From positions 18,666,680 through 18,730,679 of the forward strand of contig NC_072472.1 of NCBI RefSeq assembly GCF_027596085.1: a stretch of 64,000 nt of DNA. Direction: 5' to 3'. Made by a program: the position numbers and the translations under genes. Shown here piece by piece: positions 61,201-64,000 of the stretch. The first letter of the stretch is position 1. Each line of letters starts with the position of its first letter. Origin of the DNA: Anoplopoma fimbria (taxonomy: Eukaryota; Chordata; Actinopteri; Perciformes; Anoplopomatidae). Below the pieces are notes generated by a model. That model saw only the letters and a list, made by a program, of their open reading frames with translations. It had not been told where the DNA came from and ran no database searches.

Positions 61201-64000
61201 CACACACACACATAGACAAACAAATTCCCTCGTCTGTCCTCATTTGCACCAAATTCAAATCAACAGAGGGAACACTGGAAGCCAATCAGATGCTCCGTCT
61301 TGCACATCGGGCTACTTGATTTTGCATTTTCAAAACAAACAATTTGCCCAACAATTGCAATGAACATCACCAAGAAGCAGGAATGTTGATTTGGGGTTAG
61401 CAGCAGCCAGGAAGCAAGAGACGTGATGGCAACCATTATGTACAGTTTAATTCTGACAGCTGCAAATGGAAGGGAGACGAGTAAATGACTATGAACAGGG
61501 GGAATGGGGGGAGGGGGGGTTGCTGGGTTAGAGTGGTAAACAGTGACATCATGGGCCTGTTTTAGAGTACTTAAACAGCCACGAGGCAGCAAAACATCAC
61601 TCAGTGAAATAGCCATGCTCCTTCAGTATATGGCAGAGTCTGTCTGCAAAGCATTATCGCAATAATGGAAAGCAAATCTTGAACATGGATGTGATTAAAA
61701 AAACATATCTGTAGGTTGTCACCTAATTCAGCTGTAACTTTATATTGTTATCATTTCTTAACTGTTTTATTCTCTAGAGAAAAAGCGTCACCAATGCATC
61801 TTGATGATATAACAAATCCAATCCTTCGCTCTGCGGTTTGTGGCTCTTTGACATGGTAGTATGAGGGTTTCTGGCACAGCCTCATTTACTTTTTGATGGA
61901 GTGACAAATTATATATTGATGATTTATCAACGGTTTGAGATGATGCTATAAACACACTACTACATGGATACATGGATTATTACATTCAGTGGTCTCTTCT
62001 CTCTATACAGACACAGACAGAACAGAGGACACAGATTGTTAAGGCTTGACCTTCCTCTGTGTATTGTCCAGGGATGCTGCTGCATCTCTGTCCTATCATA
62101 CAATCTAATTTGCAGCATACTCAGCCCAAAATCAACTCGGGATTGGAATAGCAATTCTAGTGGTTTATTTATTTTTATATTTTAGTGCAGACAAGGGATT
62201 TTGTTGTAAAAACTAAACAAAAAACAGATATATGTTGTAAGTGTGGATTCTTTGTGCTTTGACTCCACCTACAGTTCCCATAGAGCACCACATATTATAT
62301 ACTTTGTATACTTTGACCCAGTAGGTTGGGTGCATTGGGGGCCACCTAAAGTGGCAGTCAAAACCACACAAGTTAAAGGCAAAAAAAAACACCCAAAAAA
62401 ACGTAAACATTCCTAAATATATCCCAAATAAAATTATACTTTGACCATGTTTATTATTTACTTAATTTCTTTACAAGAAACCCCTTATTATGCAGGTATT
62501 GCCTTCCTTGGGCTGTGAGGGATGTTTGTCAGAAGTACACACAGAGAGCGCTGTGAACATGGAAGACATTTTCCATCCCTGACAGAGGGCACTTTCACAC
62601 TACTCCCAAAGCTCAACAGACAAAATGACAGCATGCTGACTTCCCTGTCTATGTCAGACCATTGCTGATGACAAGGTGTATTTTAGGCTTCTCACCCAGG
62701 CCCCCTCTTGTGTACCATAGCAAGAAAAGTTCCTGAAGACATAGCCTTTGCAGCATCTTTAAAATGTTGCTACATGTATAATATGTATATGTTTATCCAC
62801 TGTTCAAATATCCATTGAGCCACTAGATAAGATCTTATTGTTTATTTTAAAATTTGCATAATTCAATTTCTCTTGCCGTGAAGAACAGTGGTTCTTAAGT
62901 AGATTTACATTTAAATACTACACAAGAGCTCGGAATACTTTTCTTACTGACCAATACAATAGTTTCAGGTTCAGCTTAAAGTTTAGAGTTTTCTTTTTAA
63001 GACAGGAAGAAATCCTAGTTATCACAGTCGGTGTTACTTCTATAGGACTAAAAAAAATGTTATGAGGTAAAAGTTGAATCTGAGATGGTGTTAGTCCAGA
63101 TACTTTTTGGTCTTCTGTCGGTATTTGAAGATAGCAAGGTATTTTTGCTGCCCCGACCACTACCAGGAGCATGTTTCACAACTAAAGAGCAAGAACAAGG
63201 GCTAGTCTTGACGCGTGTTTGTGAGGAAGTTTGAGAGACTGTGACCCCGGGCGACAAGTAGATCAGAAAGATGTGGCTACTGCACCGAGTTTACCATCGC
63301 CTGGAGCTAGAGAGGTGCTGGCCCATACGTGGCTTTATAAGCTGGTATCACGGATACAAACCTCGTTTGAACTACTACAGGGTGCCACTGGAGGATGCAA
63401 AGGGCAGTCACTCAATATCAGTTAGAGGGGCTGAACATCTGGATAGTAGAGCAGGAAGGGGGAAATTACTAATTTGGAGATGACTAATTCCTGCACCAGC
63501 ACCTGGGCTGCAAGTGTAATCCACCGGTGCTGATAATATGAAGGATGAAACTTAATAAATGTGCCACTGTTGCCACTTTAACTGTATGTCAGGAAGATGA
63601 TACATGAACAAAATTCTAATATACAAAGTTTTTCTCAACAACAACAACACTATAACTATCGGTTATCATTTGTTTTTTCTTCATTTCAAAGTAGACAAAT
63701 GTTACATTTCCTGTGCTATAGGATTGTCAGATAAAAGCAGAGTATGTAAAATGCAAGTGATGCAGATGGTCCTGACAGTCCAGGGAACTTCACAGGTCCC
63801 AGCGTACTCTGGTTGAGTGTTTTCCTGAGTCCCTCTGAGCTTTCTGCTAAGCTCAAAATGTCAGTCTCAGATCTCGGCTCTACCTGCAGTGTACTCAAAG
63901 CCCCATTCAGCTGCTTTTAGAAGACTGGGTACTTGCTATGTACAGTGCGTCTGACTGGACTCAGGTGTTCCAAATCTGAAATAGAGTTGGCTGCGGTCAG
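58297..64000 (+). other. msi2: Downstream msi2 intron (partial)
   Basis: The intron opens with GTAAAC (or GTAGGG if the internal donor is used) and runs past the window end. About 58500-60000 is AT-rich with little low-complexity sequence. Small tandem repeats occur near 60037 and 61193. I did not find the next msi2 exon, which should carry the Pro/Gly-rich C-terminal region ending in the Musashi C-terminal motif. The segment 62900-63560 contains short open frames on both strands that I cannot classify. Confidence 0.8.
60037..60066. repeat. GGTCCACA short tandem repeat, 3.75 units
   Basis: Four successive 8-bp units beginning GGTCCA, the third with a T for C change and the last truncated. 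Confidence 0.9.

Noticed and set aside
58423..64000. Next msi2 exon (Pro/Gly-rich C-terminal region)
   Set aside because: No segment reads like the expected C-terminal sequence with proper splice sites; probably beyond the window.

Overview
The window is intronic and exonic DNA from a vertebrate, almost certainly a percomorph-type teleost fish. It has short exons separated by kilobase-scale introns, very long CA/TG microsatellites, and many fragments that resemble fish interspersed repeats. I see no bacterial-style gene arrangement. All protein-coding content I can support belongs to one plus-strand gene, the Musashi RNA-binding protein 2 gene (msi2; teleosts may carry two co-orthologues, msi2a and msi2b, which I cannot tell apart here).

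Four consecutive coding exons are visible: 21926-22008 (C-terminal half of RRM2), 32269-32383 (end of RRM2 and the linker), 37776-37850 (the Tyr/Gly-rich segment), and 58177-58296 (Ala-rich segment plus an RG-rich extension). Together they encode 131 codons. They join in frame with intron phases 1, 0, 1, 1, 1. The start codon, RRM1, the first half of RRM2 and the C-terminus lie outside the window. The 58177 exon has two in-frame donor sites (after 58239 and after 58296), which predicts isoforms with or without a 19-codon RG-rich insert.

The introns are: at least 21.9 kb upstream (1-21925), 10,260 bp, 5,392 bp, 20,326 bp, and at least 5.7 kb downstream. They hold large microsatellites, several of them very close to splice sites. 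They also hold a decayed Tc1/mariner-type transposase (about 26800-27400, minus strand), degenerate copies of hAT-like and other non-autonomous DNA elements, a tRNA-SINE-like fragment, and a 19-bp perfect hairpin (6004-6049). Several repeat-poor blocks may be conserved non-coding elements, but that needs a cross-species alignment. No RNA gene, CRISPR array, promoter or polyadenylated 3' end of msi2 could be supported. I found no new multi-gene system; the most useful leads are the splice-site architecture of msi2 and the hairpin.

All family assignments rest on recognition by eye without database searches.
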